The notes: generated by a model not told the origin, from the sequence alone. A stretch of 38,730 nucleotides of DNA from Prevotella sp. (GCA_024690505.1 JAILPA010000163.1:1-38730); one strand, 5' to 3'. Positions 15,109 through 24,868 are shown, numbered from the stretch's first letter. A program made the numbers and translations.

Positions 15109-17958
15109 CTATTTCCTTAATGCAGCCAGCGATTCGCGCAGGGCAGCAATCTTCTCTTCAGCGTCGCTCTGCTTCTTGCGCTCCATCGCCACAACGGCTT
15201 CGGGGGCATTCTGCACAAAGCGCTCATTGGCAAGTTTCTTCTGAACGCCCATGAGGAAACCTTCCAGATGCTTCAGCTGGGCCTCAATCTTCTCTATCTC
15301 GGCCTTCACATCGATGAGGTCGCCCAGGGGAACAGCGAACTCGTCAGTACCCACCATGAAGGCGGAAGCCGTCGCGTCTTTGCTCTCCACCACACTGATA
15401 GCCGACAGATTGGCCATCTTGGCAATGACATCGTTGTATTTCTCAAAGCGGTTTGAGCCCACAGCCTGCAGTTCCAGCTTCTCCTTGGGAGCAATGTTCT
15501 TCTGCGAACGCACGGTGCGAGCGCCCGAGACCACCTGCTTCACCAACTCGAAGTCAGCAATGAGGGCGCTGCCTTCGGCGGACAGACCTGCGAGCACAAG
15601 CTGGTCGCGCATGATGCTCTCGCCGGGCTTGCGGTCGTAGAGGGCCTGCCACAGCTCCTCAGTGATGAAGGGCATGAAGGGGTGCAGCATCTTCAGCAAT
15701 GTCTCGAAGAAGCGCAGGGTGGCATCGTAGGTCTCGCGGTCAATGGGCTGTGGCTTGCCGTCTACATAGGCGGGTTTCACCATCTCCAGGTACCACTGCG
15801 AGAACTCATCCCAGAAGAGCTTGTAGACAGTCATCAGCGCATCATTGATACGGTACTTCGAGAAGTGATCCTTCAGCTCCTCGTTGGCCTGGCACAGCTT
15901 GGCGTCCATCCAGGCGATGGCGGTCTTGTTGGTTGCTGTGGCACAGCAACATGCAGAACTGTCGGCCACCTGCCAGCCCTTCACCAGACGGAAGGCGTTC
16001 CAAATCTTGTTGTTGAAATTACGTCCCTGCTCGCAGAGGGCCTCGTCGAAGAGGATGTCGTTGCCGGCAGGAGCACTGAGCATCATGCCCATACGCACAC
16101 CGTCAGCGCCGTAGTCGTCCATCAGCTTGATGGGATCGGGCGAGTTGCCCAACTGCTTCGACATCTTGCGCCCCAGCTTGTCACGCACGATACCCGTGAA
16201 ATAGACGTTCTTGAATGGGAACGTGCCCATGTATTCCTCTCCGGCCATAATCATGCGAGCCACCCAGAAGAAGATGATGTCGGGGCCGGTCACAAGATCG
16301 TTGGTGGGATAATAGTAGCTGATTTCCTCGTTGCCGGGGTGGCGAATGCCATCGAACAGGCTGACAGGCCACAGCCACGAGCTGAACCACGTGTCGAGGG
16401 CATCCTCGTCCTGACGCAGGTCGCTCAGTTGCAGGCCGTTCTTGCCGCTTTGCTGGCGTGCCAGTGTCAGGGCCTCGTCCACGTTGGGTGCCACGACAAA
16501 CTCTTCCATGTCGAAAGTCCATGTGTCACCCTCACGACGCAGGTCGCTCACCTTCAGGTCGCGGTTGAAGCTCTTCTCGCGAGCCAGTTTCAACGCCTCC
16601 TTGGCATCGGCGGCCACCACGCTGCCCTCAGCAGCATAGAAATAGGCAGGTATACGATGGCCCCACCACAGCTGGCGGCTGATGCACCAGTCCTGGATGT
16701 TCTCCAGCCAGTTCTTATAGGTATTAACGTATTTCTCGGGATAGAAATGCATCTCGCCGTTCAGTACTGGTGGCAAGGCGATGTCGGCAAAGTGCTTCAT
16801 CTTAAGGAACCACTGCAGCGACAGGCGCGGTTCGATGGCCGTGTCGGGGTTGCGCTCTGAATAGCCCACCTTGTTGGTGTAGTCCTCAATGCGCTCCATC
16901 AGTCCGGCCTCCTGCAAGTCTTTGGCTATCTGCTTGCGGCAGTCCATGCGGTCCATGCCCACGTAGAGCGGGCTCTCGTCGGAGATGGTGGCATCGGCAT
17001 TAAAGATGTCGATGGTCTCCAGATTGTGCGTCTTGCCCAGCATGTAGTCGTTGACGTCATGAGCAGGCGTGACTTTCAGACAGCCAGTACCGAACTCGAT
17101 GTCGACATAGCGGTCTTCGATGACGGGAATGACACGCCCCACCAGCGGCACAATGACCTTGCGACCCTTCAGCCACTGGTTCTTCGGATCCTTGGGGTTG
17201 ATGCACATGGCAGTATCACCCATGATGGTCTCGGGGCGAGTGGTAGCCACCACTGCGTAGTAGCCCTTTTCGTCCTTGTGTATGACGTTGCCATCCTCAC
17301 AGTTTGTCACGATGCCATCGCAACATACTGAACCGTCGGCATTTGCCACATAGTACTTCAAGTGGAACAGGTGGCTCTGCTCCTCGCGGTAGACCACTTC
17401 CTCAGTTGAAAGGGCCGTCAATGCCTTCGGATCCCAGTTCACCATGCGCAGGTCGCGGTAGATGAGCCCTTTGCGATAAAGGTCAACAAACACCTTGACG
17501 ACGCTCTCCGAACGGACGTCGTCCATGGTAAAGGCCGTGCGATCCCAGTCGCACGATGCTCCCAGACGGCGAAGCTGCTTCAGGATGATGCCACCATGCT
17601 CGTGGGTCCAGTCCCACGCATGTTTCAGAAATTCTTCACGCGTCAGGTCGCGCTTCTTGATGCCCTCACCAGCCAGTTTCTTCACCACCTTGGCCTCGGT
17701 AGCTATTGAGGCGTGGTCGGTGCCAGGCACCCAGCAAGCGTTCTTGCCCTCCATGCGTGCACGGCGGATAAGGATGTCCTGAATGGTGTTATTGAGCATG
17801 TGGCCCATGTGGAGCACACCTGTCACGTTGGGGGGAGGAATGACAATAGTATAAGGTTCACGACCATCTGGCTTAGAGCTGAAAAGCTTGTTATCCAGCC
17901 AATACTGATACCACTTACCCTCGACTTCGCGAGGGTCATATTTGCTAGCAATTTCCAT
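15109..17958 (-). CDS. valS: valyl-tRNA synthetase
   Basis: The 949-residue class-I synthetase charges tRNA-Val. The HIGH-type motif is HMGH in [14 protein letters not shown] near residue 50, and the KMSKS-type motif is [12 protein letters not shown] near residue 600. The CP1 editing domain and [10 protein letters not shown] lie between. The C-terminus (about 885-949) is the ValRS coiled-coil arm with alternating E/K heptads ending [12 protein letters not shown]. An unusual point is an internal repeat: residues about 440-480 and 482-520 are two related copies of a segment with DEALxLAR and DLRxxxD. The start fits a promoter at 17991-17998. Confidence 0.98.
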   Translation of the reverse strand: MEIASKYDPREVEGKWYQYWLDNKLFSSKPDGREPYTIVIPPPNVTGVLHMGHMLNNTIQDILIRRARMEGKNACWVPGTDHASIATEAKVVKKLAGEGIKKRDLTREEFLKHAWDWTHEHGGIILKQLRRLGASCDWDRTAFTMDDVRSESVVKVFVDLYRKGLIYRDLRMVNWDPKALTALSTEEVVYREEQSHLFHLKYYVANADGSVCCDGIVTNCEDGNVIHKDEKGYYAVVATTRPETIMGDTAMCINPKDPKNQWLKGRKVIVPLVGRVIPVIEDRYVDIEFGTGCLKVTPAHDVNDYMLGKTHNLETIDIFNADATISDESPLYVGMDRMDCRKQIAKDLQEAGLMERIEDYTNKVGYSERNPDTAIEPRLSLQWFLKMKHFADIALPPVLNGEMHFYPEKYVNTYKNWLENIQDWCISRQLWWGHRIPAYFYAAEGSVVAADAKEALKLAREKSFNRDLKVSDLRREGDTWTFDMEEFVVAPNVDEALTLARQQSGKNGLQLSDLRQDEDALDTWFSSWLWPVSLFDGIRHPGNEEISYYYPTNDLVTGPDIIFFWVARMIMAGEEYMGTFPFKNVYFTGIVRDKLGRKMSKQLGNSPDPIKLMDDYGADGVRMGMMLSAPAGNDILFDEALCEQGRNFNNKIWNAFRLVKGWQVADSSACCCATATNKTAIAWMDAKLCQANEELKDHFSKYRINDALMTVYKLFWDEFSQWYLEMVKPAYVDGKPQPIDRETYDATLRFFETLLKMLHPFMPFITEELWQALYDRKPGESIMRDQLVLAGLSAEGSALIADFELVKQVVSGARTVRSQKNIAPKEKLELQAVGSNRFEKYNDVIAKMANLSAISVVESKDATASAFMVGTDEFAVPLGDLIDVKAEIEKIEAQLKHLEGFLMGVQKKLANERFVQNAPEAVVAMERKKQSDAEEKIAALRESLAALRK

Positions 17959-17990
17959 ACCTATTTATTAAAGCTTTCTCTTTCAGTGTG

Positions 17991-17998
17991 CAAAGGTA
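17991..17998 (-). promoter_or_regulatory. valS -7 promoter box
   Basis: The minus strand reads TACCTTTG followed by CA about 32 bases before the valS ATG. It is divergent from the trmD promoter 66 bases away. No clear -33 element. Confidence 0.65.
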
Positions 17999-18063
17999 CG
18001 AATAATTTTCGATATGCATGTCTGATATTTTCCTTTTTTTTAGGCCGACACAAAAAAAAGTTG

Positions 18064-18071
18064 TAACTTTG
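18064..18071 (+). promoter_or_regulatory. trmD -7 promoter box
   Basis: TAACTTTG followed by CA lies only 9 bases before the trmD ATG at 18081, so the predicted transcript has almost no leader. The -33 region is T-rich rather than a clear TTTG. Confidence 0.65.
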
Positions 18072-18080
18072 CACACAATT

Positions 18081-18758
18081 ATGAGAATAGACATCATCAC
18101 CGTACTGCCCGAAATGCTTGAAGGCTTCGTCCATGAGAGCATCCTGGCACGGGCCGAGAAAAAGGGACTGGCCGAGATAAGGCTACACAACCTGCGCGAC
18201 TACACACTCGATAAATGGCGCCGCGTGGACGACTATCCCTATGGGGGGTCAGCTGGCATGGTGATGCAGTGCGAACCCATCGACCGCTGTATCACCACAC
18301 TGAAGGCCGAGCGCGATTATGACGAGGTCATCTTCACCAGCCCCGACGGAGAGCGCTTCGACCAGCACATGGCCAACGAACTGTCGCTGAAAGGGAACCT
18401 CATCATCCTGGCAGGACATTATAAAGGTATTGACCAGCGTGTGCGCGACCATCTTATAACACGTGAAATAAGCATTGGCGACTTCGTACTCACAGGCGGA
18501 GAGCTGGTAGCGGCCATGATAGCCGATGCCATAGTGAGAGTGGTGCCAGGAGTCATCGGCGACGAGCAGAGCGCACTCAGCGATTGCTTTCAAGACGACC
18601 TGCTGGCAGCACCCATCTACACACGACCTGCCGACTACAAAGGATGGCGAGTGCCCGACATACTGCTCAGCGGAAACGAGGCGAAGATTCGTAACTGGGA
18701 ACTGGAACAGGCCATCGAGCGGACACGACAGCTGCGGCCCGACCTGTTGAAGAAATAG
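18081..18758 (+). CDS. trmD: tRNA (guanine-N1)-methyltransferase TrmD
   Basis: The 225-residue SPOUT methyltransferase makes m1G37 in tRNAs that read CNN codons, preventing frameshifts. It begins [13 protein letters not shown] as in the family. The deep-knot SAM-binding region is visible in [31 protein letters not shown] and [29 protein letters not shown] is also conserved. An in-frame TTG/ATG region upstream to 18018 would add residues that overlap the promoter, so the ATG at 18081 is preferred. It is alone here rather than in the rpsP-rimM-trmD-rplS operon of other phyla. Confidence 0.97.
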   Translation: MRIDIITVLPEMLEGFVHESILARAEKKGLAEIRLHNLRDYTLDKWRRVDDYPYGGSAGMVMQCEPIDRCITTLKAERDYDEVIFTSPDGERFDQHMANELSLKGNLIILAGHYKGIDQRVRDHLITREISIGDFVLTGGELVAAMIADAIVRVVPGVIGDEQSALSDCFQDDLLAAPIYTRPADYKGWRVPDILLSGNEAKIRNWELEQAIERTRQLRPDLLKK

Positions 18759-18799
18759 CCTGTTTTCTGAAATACATTTCGCGGCGACATACCAAAAGT

Positions 18800-18886
18800 G
18801 GTTCAGGGCCACTGAACCATTAGTTCAGCGGCCCTGAACTTTTAGTTCAGCGGCCCTGAACTAGTTGTTCCAAGCCGCTTGAAACT
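18800..18886. repeat. array of four palindromic units with 22-bp period
   Basis: Units start at 18800, 18822, 18844 and 18866. Units 2 and 3 share the palindrome AGTTCAGCGGCCCTGAACT (7-bp arms, 5-base loop). Unit 1 is GGTTCAG/CTGAACC, so its outermost A-T pair is replaced by G-C on both arms, a compensatory change. Unit 4 has GTTCCAAG/CTTGAAAC with one mismatch. The array lies between the convergent trmD and ppiD-like genes. Confidence 0.85.
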
Positions 18887-18920
18887 ATTTCGGCAATATC
18901 TCATTGTTGGCAGAAAGCAA

Positions 18921-18955
18921 GCACCCGTGCCCTTACGAGTGAAGGGCACGGGTGC
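18921..18955 (-). terminator. hairpin terminator of the PpiD-like gene
   Basis: GCACCCGTGCCCTT (18921-18934) pairs perfectly with AAGGGCACGGGTGC (18942-18955), a 14-bp stem with a 7-base loop. It lies 36 bases past the stop at 18991. The T tract that follows on the minus strand is weak. Confidence 0.7.
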
Positions 18956-18990
18956 GATGGTTGGTGTGAATATTCTAAGACACCTGGGGC

Positions 18991-21225
18991 TTAGAACTTA
19001 TAGCGGTTGTCGACAACGTTGGCACGCTCATAGAGCTCGTTCAGGACGAAGTTGCTGTAGGAGCGGTTCTGCTGGATGCAGCGGCGCACGATGGCCTTCA
19101 TGTCGAGGTCGTCATTGCTTTCGGGGGTGCGGTCGATGACCTGGAAGAGGTAAGCACCGTTTTCGCCCTTCACCACGTGCTTGCTCGTCTGGCCCACGGC
19201 AACGGCCGAGACAGCACCACTGAGGCGGCGCTCGGGAATGCCATTGATGGTGGCGTGACCGAACATGATGCCTGAGATGGTGTCGACGGCAGCACCTTGC
19301 TGGCGGGCGGCCTCGATACTGTTGCCAAGCTTCTTGGAGAGCATCTGGAACTTCTTGTCGCGGAGAACTTCGTTCTTCAGGTAGTCCTTAGCTGATTCCC
19401 AGTCGAGATAGCCCTCGGGGTGAACCTTCGTCATGGTGACGACGAGGAGGCGCTTGCCATCACCGAAGCGATCGTAGAGCTTCGAGACGTTGGTCTCCTG
19501 AGCTTCGTCGAAGGCCCAGCGAATGGCCTCAATGGTGTTGGGCAGCTCGTAGAGAGGACGGCGTGTCTTCGGGTCGGTGACCACCTGGCCGTTCTTGCCA
19601 TAGAGGTAGCCGCCTACACGGTGGGTGCCCTTGTTGATGTTCTCCTGATCGCGCACGGTGTAACCGTATTTCTCAGCGTTCTTCACGAGGGCGTCGGTTG
19701 TGGGGCTCTCGCTGATGAAGTCGTTGAAGCGCTTGTAGGTCTCGTTGTAGGTGTCGTTTGAGAACTCGATGGGACGCTTGATGACGGCGACGTCGTATTT
19801 CTTCACCTGATTACGGGTGTCGAGTACCTTATACACAAGGTAGTTGCTGCCAATGGGCATCACCTTCAGTTCACCACGCGGGGCGCTGGTGATGGCACGG
19901 ATAAAGGCCTTATCGTCGTAGCCAATGGAGGTGGCGTTCTGGTATTGTGCAGATTCGAGCCAGGCTTTGGTGGCGGCCTGTCCGTAGAAGGTGACAGAGT
20001 CGAACGGTGTGCCGCTGTTCAGCAGGTTGACAATACTATCGGCCGATGCCTTTGTGGCAACGGGGATGCTCTGATACTGTATGGAGTCGTTGGCCTCGTA
20101 CTTCTTGATGACACTGACAAGGTACATGTCATCGTCGACAGCGAAGGGCTCGCTGGTATCACCGACGCTCATGGAGTCTACACGGGCAGCCAGTCCGGCA
20201 ACGATGTTGTTAAGGCCTTCCTGGGTGTAGCCGAGTCCAAGGTAGTTGACAGTGGAGTGGCTCGTGCTGACGATGTCCTCGACGGTCAGGCTGTCGGCCT
20301 TGACGTGGGCAAACTGCTTACCAGCCTCGGTGAGTTCTTTCTTCAGGTTATCGACATCGGCCTCGGAGGCTTCCACCTCACATACGACGTACTTGATGTC
20401 GCGGGTCTCGTTGATCCACTTGAACATCTCCTTCTTCTCCTCGTACTTGGCCTTCATGTCGGCATCGCTCACGCTGACGGTGTTGTCGCTGATGTCGCTA
20501 TAGGCGAGGCTGGCGAGGGCAATGCGACTCTGAACGGTGTTGGCGCGGTAAGCCTCCTTAGCCGAGATGGGGTTGGAGAGATAGCAGGCCTGAAGGAGGG
20601 TGTGGTACTTGTAGATGAGCAACTGCTGGCGCAGCATCTTCTCGGCGGCATTCCAGTAGTTCTCGAACTCACGGAAGAGCTCACCGTACTCCTGGGGCTG
20701 CTGCTCGTTGGCTTTCTTCAGGCTGTTGTACATCTGGCTGACCTGGTTGTAGTCGAAACGCCCCGTCTGCTGGTCGATGAAGCTGAGACGTATCTGATAG
20801 CGCTGGTTGATATAGCCGAAACCACCAAACTGACGGGCAAGCGACATGAAGATGGGGCTGGTGCCGTCGGTGAGGAAGGCCTTGAACTCGTCGTCGGTAA
20901 CGGCAAGACCCAGTTTCTGGGCCTCATCGCTAATGACGGAGTAGATGGTGTACTGCTGCCACACGTAGTCTTTCACTTCGTCTTCGTCGATACCGCTCTC
21001 CTGACCAGTGTTGGCCTGGATGATGCTCTTGTACTCATTGAGCATTGCGGTCCAATCCGTAATCATCAGTTTTTCTCCCTTCACTTCGCCCACTTGCTGG
21101 CGCTCAGCGTTGGCATGTGATTCACATGACTTTGTAAAGTCGGTTGCAATGAAGCCAAAGAGGGCGAGACCGATAATTCCTACCAGCCACGGGCCCCAGC
21201 TTCTGATTTTTCCAATTGCTGCCAT
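18991..21225 (-). CDS. PpiD/SurA-N-type membrane-anchored periplasmic chaperone
   Basis: The 744-residue protein has an N-terminal membrane anchor (WGPWLVGIIGLALFGFIATDF) followed by a large periplasmic part. Residues about 40-260 resemble the SurA N-terminal chaperone domain, with EVKDYVWQQYTIYSVISDEA and AEKMLRQQLLIYK. PpiD-like proteins help newly exported proteins fold at the Sec channel exit. The parvulin isomerase domain expected near residues 340-460 lacks the usual HIL(I/L) signature; the matching place reads SIQYQSIPVATKASADSIVN, so isomerase activity is doubtful. It has its own promoter at 21280-21287 and is downstream of gldE. Confidence 0.85.
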   Translation of the reverse strand: MAAIGKIRSWGPWLVGIIGLALFGFIATDFTKSCESHANAERQQVGEVKGEKLMITDWTAMLNEYKSIIQANTGQESGIDEDEVKDYVWQQYTIYSVISDEAQKLGLAVTDDEFKAFLTDGTSPIFMSLARQFGGFGYINQRYQIRLSFIDQQTGRFDYNQVSQMYNSLKKANEQQPQEYGELFREFENYWNAAEKMLRQQLLIYKYHTLLQACYLSNPISAKEAYRANTVQSRIALASLAYSDISDNTVSVSDADMKAKYEEKKEMFKWINETRDIKYVVCEVEASEADVDNLKKELTEAGKQFAHVKADSLTVEDIVSTSHSTVNYLGLGYTQEGLNNIVAGLAARVDSMSVGDTSEPFAVDDDMYLVSVIKKYEANDSIQYQSIPVATKASADSIVNLLNSGTPFDSVTFYGQAATKAWLESAQYQNATSIGYDDKAFIRAITSAPRGELKVMPIGSNYLVYKVLDTRNQVKKYDVAVIKRPIEFSNDTYNETYKRFNDFISESPTTDALVKNAEKYGYTVRDQENINKGTHRVGGYLYGKNGQVVTDPKTRRPLYELPNTIEAIRWAFDEAQETNVSKLYDRFGDGKRLLVVTMTKVHPEGYLDWESAKDYLKNEVLRDKKFQMLSKKLGNSIEAARQQGAAVDTISGIMFGHATINGIPERRLSGAVSAVAVGQTSKHVVKGENGAYLFQVIDRTPESNDDLDMKAIVRRCIQQNRSYSNFVLNELYERANVVDNRYKF

Positions 21226-21279
21226 TTGTTTTTTATTGTTTTATTGTTTTATTTTTGTATTCTTTCGAGATTCAGCCTG

Positions 21280-21287
21280 CAAAATTA
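21280..21287 (-). promoter_or_regulatory. -7 box for the PpiD-like gene
   Basis: TAATTTTG followed by CA on the minus strand, about 54 bases before the ATG. A TTG lies 22 bases upstream of the box. Confidence 0.6.
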
Positions 21288-21316
21288 CAAATTTTATACG
21301 AAACAGCGGCAACTTT

Positions 21317-22669
21317 TTACGAAAAATTGTCACTTTCGTTGACTTTTAGTCTTACCAACTCGATTTTTGTGGCTGTATTCTTCACTATTTTGAACTGGAA
21401 GGGCCCTATTGTCACCACTTCGTTCAGTTTTGGGAAGCTCTGGTATTCGCTCAAGATATAACCGCCAATGGTCATGTAGTCGTCGCCCTCGGGGAGGTCA
21501 AGACCGAAGAGTTCGTTAGCTTTCTCTATCTCCAGACGGGCTGACAGCAGATATTCGTGCTCGCCAAGCTGCTTTGCAATGTAGTTCACGGAGTCGTGTT
21601 CGTCTTCAATATCACCAAATATTTCCTCGACAATGTCCTCAAGGGCGATGATGCCGCTGGTGCCTCCGAACTCGTCGACCACCACGCCAAGTGATTTCTT
21701 CTGGGCAAGGAACATCTGCATCATCCTGCTGGCGGGCATCGTCTCGGGAACGAAGATCATGGATCGGATGAGTGAAGTATGCAGGGTGAGGAGCGAGAAA
21801 TTGGCGACAACAGAATCCTTGCGACCAGTGGCGGAGGGGAATTTATCACTTTTCTTCCTCAGTTCTTCGCTCAGTCTGAACATCTCCTGAGAATGGATAT
21901 AGCCAATGATATGGTCGATGTCGTCGTGATAGACCACTATCTTGGAGTGACCGCTCTCGATGAAGCGTTGGCGAAGCTCCTCGATGGTGCAGTTATCTTC
22001 CACGGCATCTATCTCGGTGCGGGGCACCATACAGTCGCGCACTCGGGTCTCTGAGAAATCGAGAGCGTTCTGGAAGATGCGCACCTCTTCGTCTATCTGG
22101 TCGTCGTCACTGGCATTGTCGATGCTCGACTGCACCAGATAGTCAAGATCGACCTTGGTGAAGCCTTTGTCGGCAGTGTCCTTCTCCATCCTAACGCCAA
22201 AGAGGCGCAGCAATCCCTTCGACAGCATCGTGGCAAAGCGTGACACAGGCCACAGCAGCACGTAGCAGAGCCAGGCTGGCACGGCAAAGATGGTGAGCAT
22301 GGCGTTGGGGTTGCGCTTGAACATGGTCTTGGGAAGGAACTCGCCCGTGAAAAGCACCACCAGCGTAGAAAGGATGGTATCGGCCATCACTCGCGAGGCA
22401 TCGCCAAGATGTGTGAAGAGGGTGGCATCGAATATCTGTGCGAACAGGATGCCATAGATGACGAGGGCAATGTTGTTGCCCACCAGCATGGTCGACACGA
22501 AATTGTTAGGATGGCGATAGAATAAAGCCAGAGCTCGCTGCGACAGTCCGCCCTTCTCGCGAGACACCTCAGCCAGAAGACGGTTGCTGGACACAAAGGC
22601 GATTTCCATGCCTGAGAAGAAGGCGGAAAACACCATGCTGATAAGTAGTCCTATAATCTGTGTCGTCAT
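21317..22669 (-). CDS. gldE: GldE-type CNNM/CBS-pair membrane protein
   Basis: The 450-residue protein has the CNNM (DUF21) membrane domain (about residues 1-180, starting IIGLLISMVFSAFFSGMEIA), a CBS pair, and a CorC_HlyC C-terminal domain (EYLLSARLEIEKANELFGLD onward). DFSETRVRDCMVPRTEIDAV and DEFGGTSGIIALEDIVEEIF are family blocks. Members act in Mg/Co efflux; the Bacteroidetes GldE branch is linked to GldD and to gliding in motile species, but is found in non-gliding ones too. Between the CBS halves, residues about 267-301 (KSDKFPSATGRKDSVVANFS and beyond) look like a non-homologous insertion. It follows lptC by 27 bases. Confidence 0.88.
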   Translation of the reverse strand: MTTQIIGLLISMVFSAFFSGMEIAFVSSNRLLAEVSREKGGLSQRALALFYRHPNNFVSTMLVGNNIALVIYGILFAQIFDATLFTHLGDASRVMADTILSTLVVLFTGEFLPKTMFKRNPNAMLTIFAVPAWLCYVLLWPVSRFATMLSKGLLRLFGVRMEKDTADKGFTKVDLDYLVQSSIDNASDDDQIDEEVRIFQNALDFSETRVRDCMVPRTEIDAVEDNCTIEELRQRFIESGHSKIVVYHDDIDHIIGYIHSQEMFRLSEELRKKSDKFPSATGRKDSVVANFSLLTLHTSLIRSMIFVPETMPASRMMQMFLAQKKSLGVVVDEFGGTSGIIALEDIVEEIFGDIEDEHDSVNYIAKQLGEHEYLLSARLEIEKANELFGLDLPEGDDYMTIGGYILSEYQSFPKLNEVVTIGPFQFKIVKNTATKIELVRLKVNESDNFS

Positions 22670-22696
22670 CTGTAAGCTGTGTTGTAAGAAGTGATA

Positions 22697-23368
22697 TTAG
22701 CGCTGGCGCGTAGGAGCCTCGCGTGGCGGCATGTTCTCAGTATTGTCACCAGTGGGAGATGAAGCGTCTGAATGGGCACCATCGGAGTCCTCGATGTCGG
22801 AAGCAACGAACGAGCCGCGAGAATTGGAAACCACGTAATGGTTCATCTGCTCGTCGCTGCGGAAATAGGTGCCTTCCATGGTTCGCTCGGGAGTAACCAC
22901 ACGTGAAAAGACGTTAGAATAGAATTCGTGCTTCAGACCGTCCCAGTAAAGCTCGTCGCTGGTGTACACGAGGCCGTTGTCATTATGAATGCTGACTCTG
23001 CCTCGCAGGTGCCACAGGCGCTGCTGGTCGTAGTACCATGCCGTGTCGGCCTGTATATTAGCCTGCACGCGGAACTGTTCGTCGAACTGTTCAAAGTAGA
23101 TGCCTTTAGTGAACTCCCAACGACTGGGCTGACGGGCGGTGTTCACATCCCATTGCTCAGCCACCACGCTGTACTTGATGACTCCCGAGTCGCTTATTTG
23201 CATGTTAATGCCATGGCTCACCATCACCGAGGCGGAATCCTGAGGATAGACGGCTGGGGCGGTGTGTTCCTGAGCTTCGGAACAAGATACAACAAAAGCC
23301 ATGTAGCAAATGAACAGTGCGGGCAGCACGAACATTTGCAGCATCGGTTTCTGTGGATTATCGCTCAT
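22697..23368 (-). CDS. lptC: LPS export protein LptC
   Basis: The 223-residue protein matches Bacteroidetes LptC, the periplasmic bridge that receives lipopolysaccharide from LptBFG and passes it to LptA. The N-terminus (MLQMFVLPALFICYMAFVVSC) is a membrane anchor or lipoprotein signal ending in Cys. The beta-jellyroll shows SGVIKYSVVAEQWDV, EFTKGIYFEQFDEQF, ADTAWYYDQQRLWHLRGRV and YTSDELYWDGLKHEFYS, typical LptC blocks. The low-complexity tail (SPTGDNTENMPPREAPTRQR) is variable. The frame is open to 23434, but the ATG at 23368 gives the expected N-terminus. Confidence 0.9.
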   Translation of the reverse strand: MSDNPQKPMLQMFVLPALFICYMAFVVSCSEAQEHTAPAVYPQDSASVMVSHGINMQISDSGVIKYSVVAEQWDVNTARQPSRWEFTKGIYFEQFDEQFRVQANIQADTAWYYDQQRLWHLRGRVSIHNDNGLVYTSDELYWDGLKHEFYSNVFSRVVTPERTMEGTYFRSDEQMNHYVVSNSRGSFVASDIEDSDGAHSDASSPTGDNTENMPPREAPTRQR

Positions 23369-23485
23369 ATTACTTCTAATACTCCTATGCTTCACATGTT
23401 TAGGCAGGCAAACCGCTACACAGGGACTCAACACTCCGTTCTGACCTATCAGTTCTTACGTTTCGCCTCTCTCTTCTCTGAGTTC

Positions 23486-24781
23486 CTAATCTATACGCCA
23501 CTTGGCAAACCAACGCTCGTTGAACGTTAGTCCTAAATTGAGACGGAAGGTGTTTTCGGTAATAAGGTCTTTGGCTGAGGAATGAGCCCACTGAGCACTG
23601 ATGTTCAGAACTGGGCGCATGTTCCCCTTGCGGTTCCAGCCCACCGTCCACAGAGGCACGCCGAAGCCAGCGCTGACACTGAGTTCCTTGGGGCCATCCT
23701 GTCCATTAATAATATAATAAGGTGTAGCATACCCCACGCCGAAACGGTAGTGAACACGGTTCAGGAACTTCACACTCATGGCCGACGGCACGTAGTCGAA
23801 TCCGACATTCACCTTAGTGCGGTCTTTCAGCAGTCCGCTACGAAGGGTATAGGTGTGTGTGTTGTCATCGTAGGCAGGATAGTCCTGACTGCCCCACTTC
23901 TGCAACGTCATGTCGGCAGCCAGCACCCATTTCTCGCCATGATACCAGGCGGCACCGACGCCATAGGACATCGGCAGGGAGAGGCCATTGGTCACCACAT
24001 GCAACGTGGTATCGCTGACTGACGTGGCTGTGTTATGATTGATGATGCTACACGAGGGGTCGGCGTTGAGATTGTGCCCCAATCCCATCGTTGCACCAAG
24101 GGTCAGATGGTCGCCCTTGCTGAGTGGCTGATCCCATTGCAATCCGAAACTGAGGTTATAGTTGCGAACCGTAGCCTCGTATTTCTTGGTCAATGAGTTG
24201 ATGGTGGAAGACCCCGACGACACCACAGAACGGTTGTAGGTGCCCCACAGGTAGGCCACGTTGAAACCCACAGACAGGGGTTTCATCACGCGCCACCCGG
24301 CTCCCAGAAACAATTGATGCAGACCGCCACTGCCGCTATAAGTCTGGGTGATGGTGCCCACCTCGGTATTAAGATAGGACTTTGCCTCGTACTCGTAGCC
24401 AACATTGGAATAGGGCAGTACGCCAAAACTGACGCCCAGACCCTTCATTACCCGAAACTGGCCCACGGCATATTCAAAATCAGAATTGCGAGCATTCAGG
24501 CTCTTACCGCCCTCCTTGAAATTGGTTATCTGACCTGACAGGCCCACGTCGAATATCATCGTCAACGAATCGACTGCCGAATAGGATGCCGGATTCAACG
24601 TGTTTACCACGTCGCCCATACGCAGGCCCAGCCCCACTCCATTCATGCCGCGGTTGAACCCTTGCGACTGGTCGGTCAGCACACCTAACCCATATTGGCT
24701 ATACGGCGAATTGGTGCCGCTCTGAGCGGAAATGCTTAGCGACATTGCGACAAACAGACCGCCTAAGATACTTCTTTTCAT
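23486..24781 (-). CDS. outer-membrane beta-barrel protein (FadL-like)
   Basis: The 431-residue protein has a signal peptide (MKRSILGGLFVAMSLSISA) followed by QSGTNSPYSQYGLGVL, the N-terminal pattern of a Bacteroidetes barrel family, with NTLNPASYSAVDSLTMIFDV next. The rest alternates short amphipathic strands with aromatic ends, and the C-terminal strands include NTFRLNLGLTFNERWF. The size suggests a 12-14-stranded barrel, possibly of FadL type for hydrophobic compounds, though no substrate is evident. It heads the lptC/gldE run; in related genomes as I recall them a TPR-protein gene often lies between this gene and lptC, and none is present here. Confidence 0.8.
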   Translation of the reverse strand: MKRSILGGLFVAMSLSISAQSGTNSPYSQYGLGVLTDQSQGFNRGMNGVGLGLRMGDVVNTLNPASYSAVDSLTMIFDVGLSGQITNFKEGGKSLNARNSDFEYAVGQFRVMKGLGVSFGVLPYSNVGYEYEAKSYLNTEVGTITQTYSGSGGLHQLFLGAGWRVMKPLSVGFNVAYLWGTYNRSVVSSGSSTINSLTKKYEATVRNYNLSFGLQWDQPLSKGDHLTLGATMGLGHNLNADPSCSIINHNTATSVSDTTLHVVTNGLSLPMSYGVGAAWYHGEKWVLAADMTLQKWGSQDYPAYDDNTHTYTLRSGLLKDRTKVNVGFDYVPSAMSVKFLNRVHYRFGVGYATPYYIINGQDGPKELSVSAGFGVPLWTVGWNRKGNMRPVLNISAQWAHSSAKDLITENTFRLNLGLTFNERWFAKWRID

Positions 24782-24803
24782 GCTTGTATTTTATTTCAGC
24801 GTG

Positions 24804-24811
24804 CAAAATTA
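24804..24811 (-). promoter_or_regulatory. -7 box for the FadL-like barrel gene
   Basis: TAATTTTG followed by CA on the minus strand, 22 bases before the ATG at 24781; divergent from the box at 24857. Confidence 0.6.
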
Positions 24812-24856
24812 TTAAAAAAAATCGAACTAAACGCACCGAAAGTGGAAAATATAGCG

Positions 24857-24864
24857 TAATTTTG
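24857..24864 (+). promoter_or_regulatory. -7 box for the DUF4105 gene
   Basis: TAATTTTG followed by CA ends only 4 bases before the GTG start at 24869, so the transcript is predicted to be leaderless. No clear -33 element. Confidence 0.55.
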
Positions 24865-24868
24865 CATC

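Noticed and set aside
18800..18886. CRISPR array
   Set aside because: Period is 22 bp with only 3-base spacers, units are palindromic and few, and no cas genes are present.
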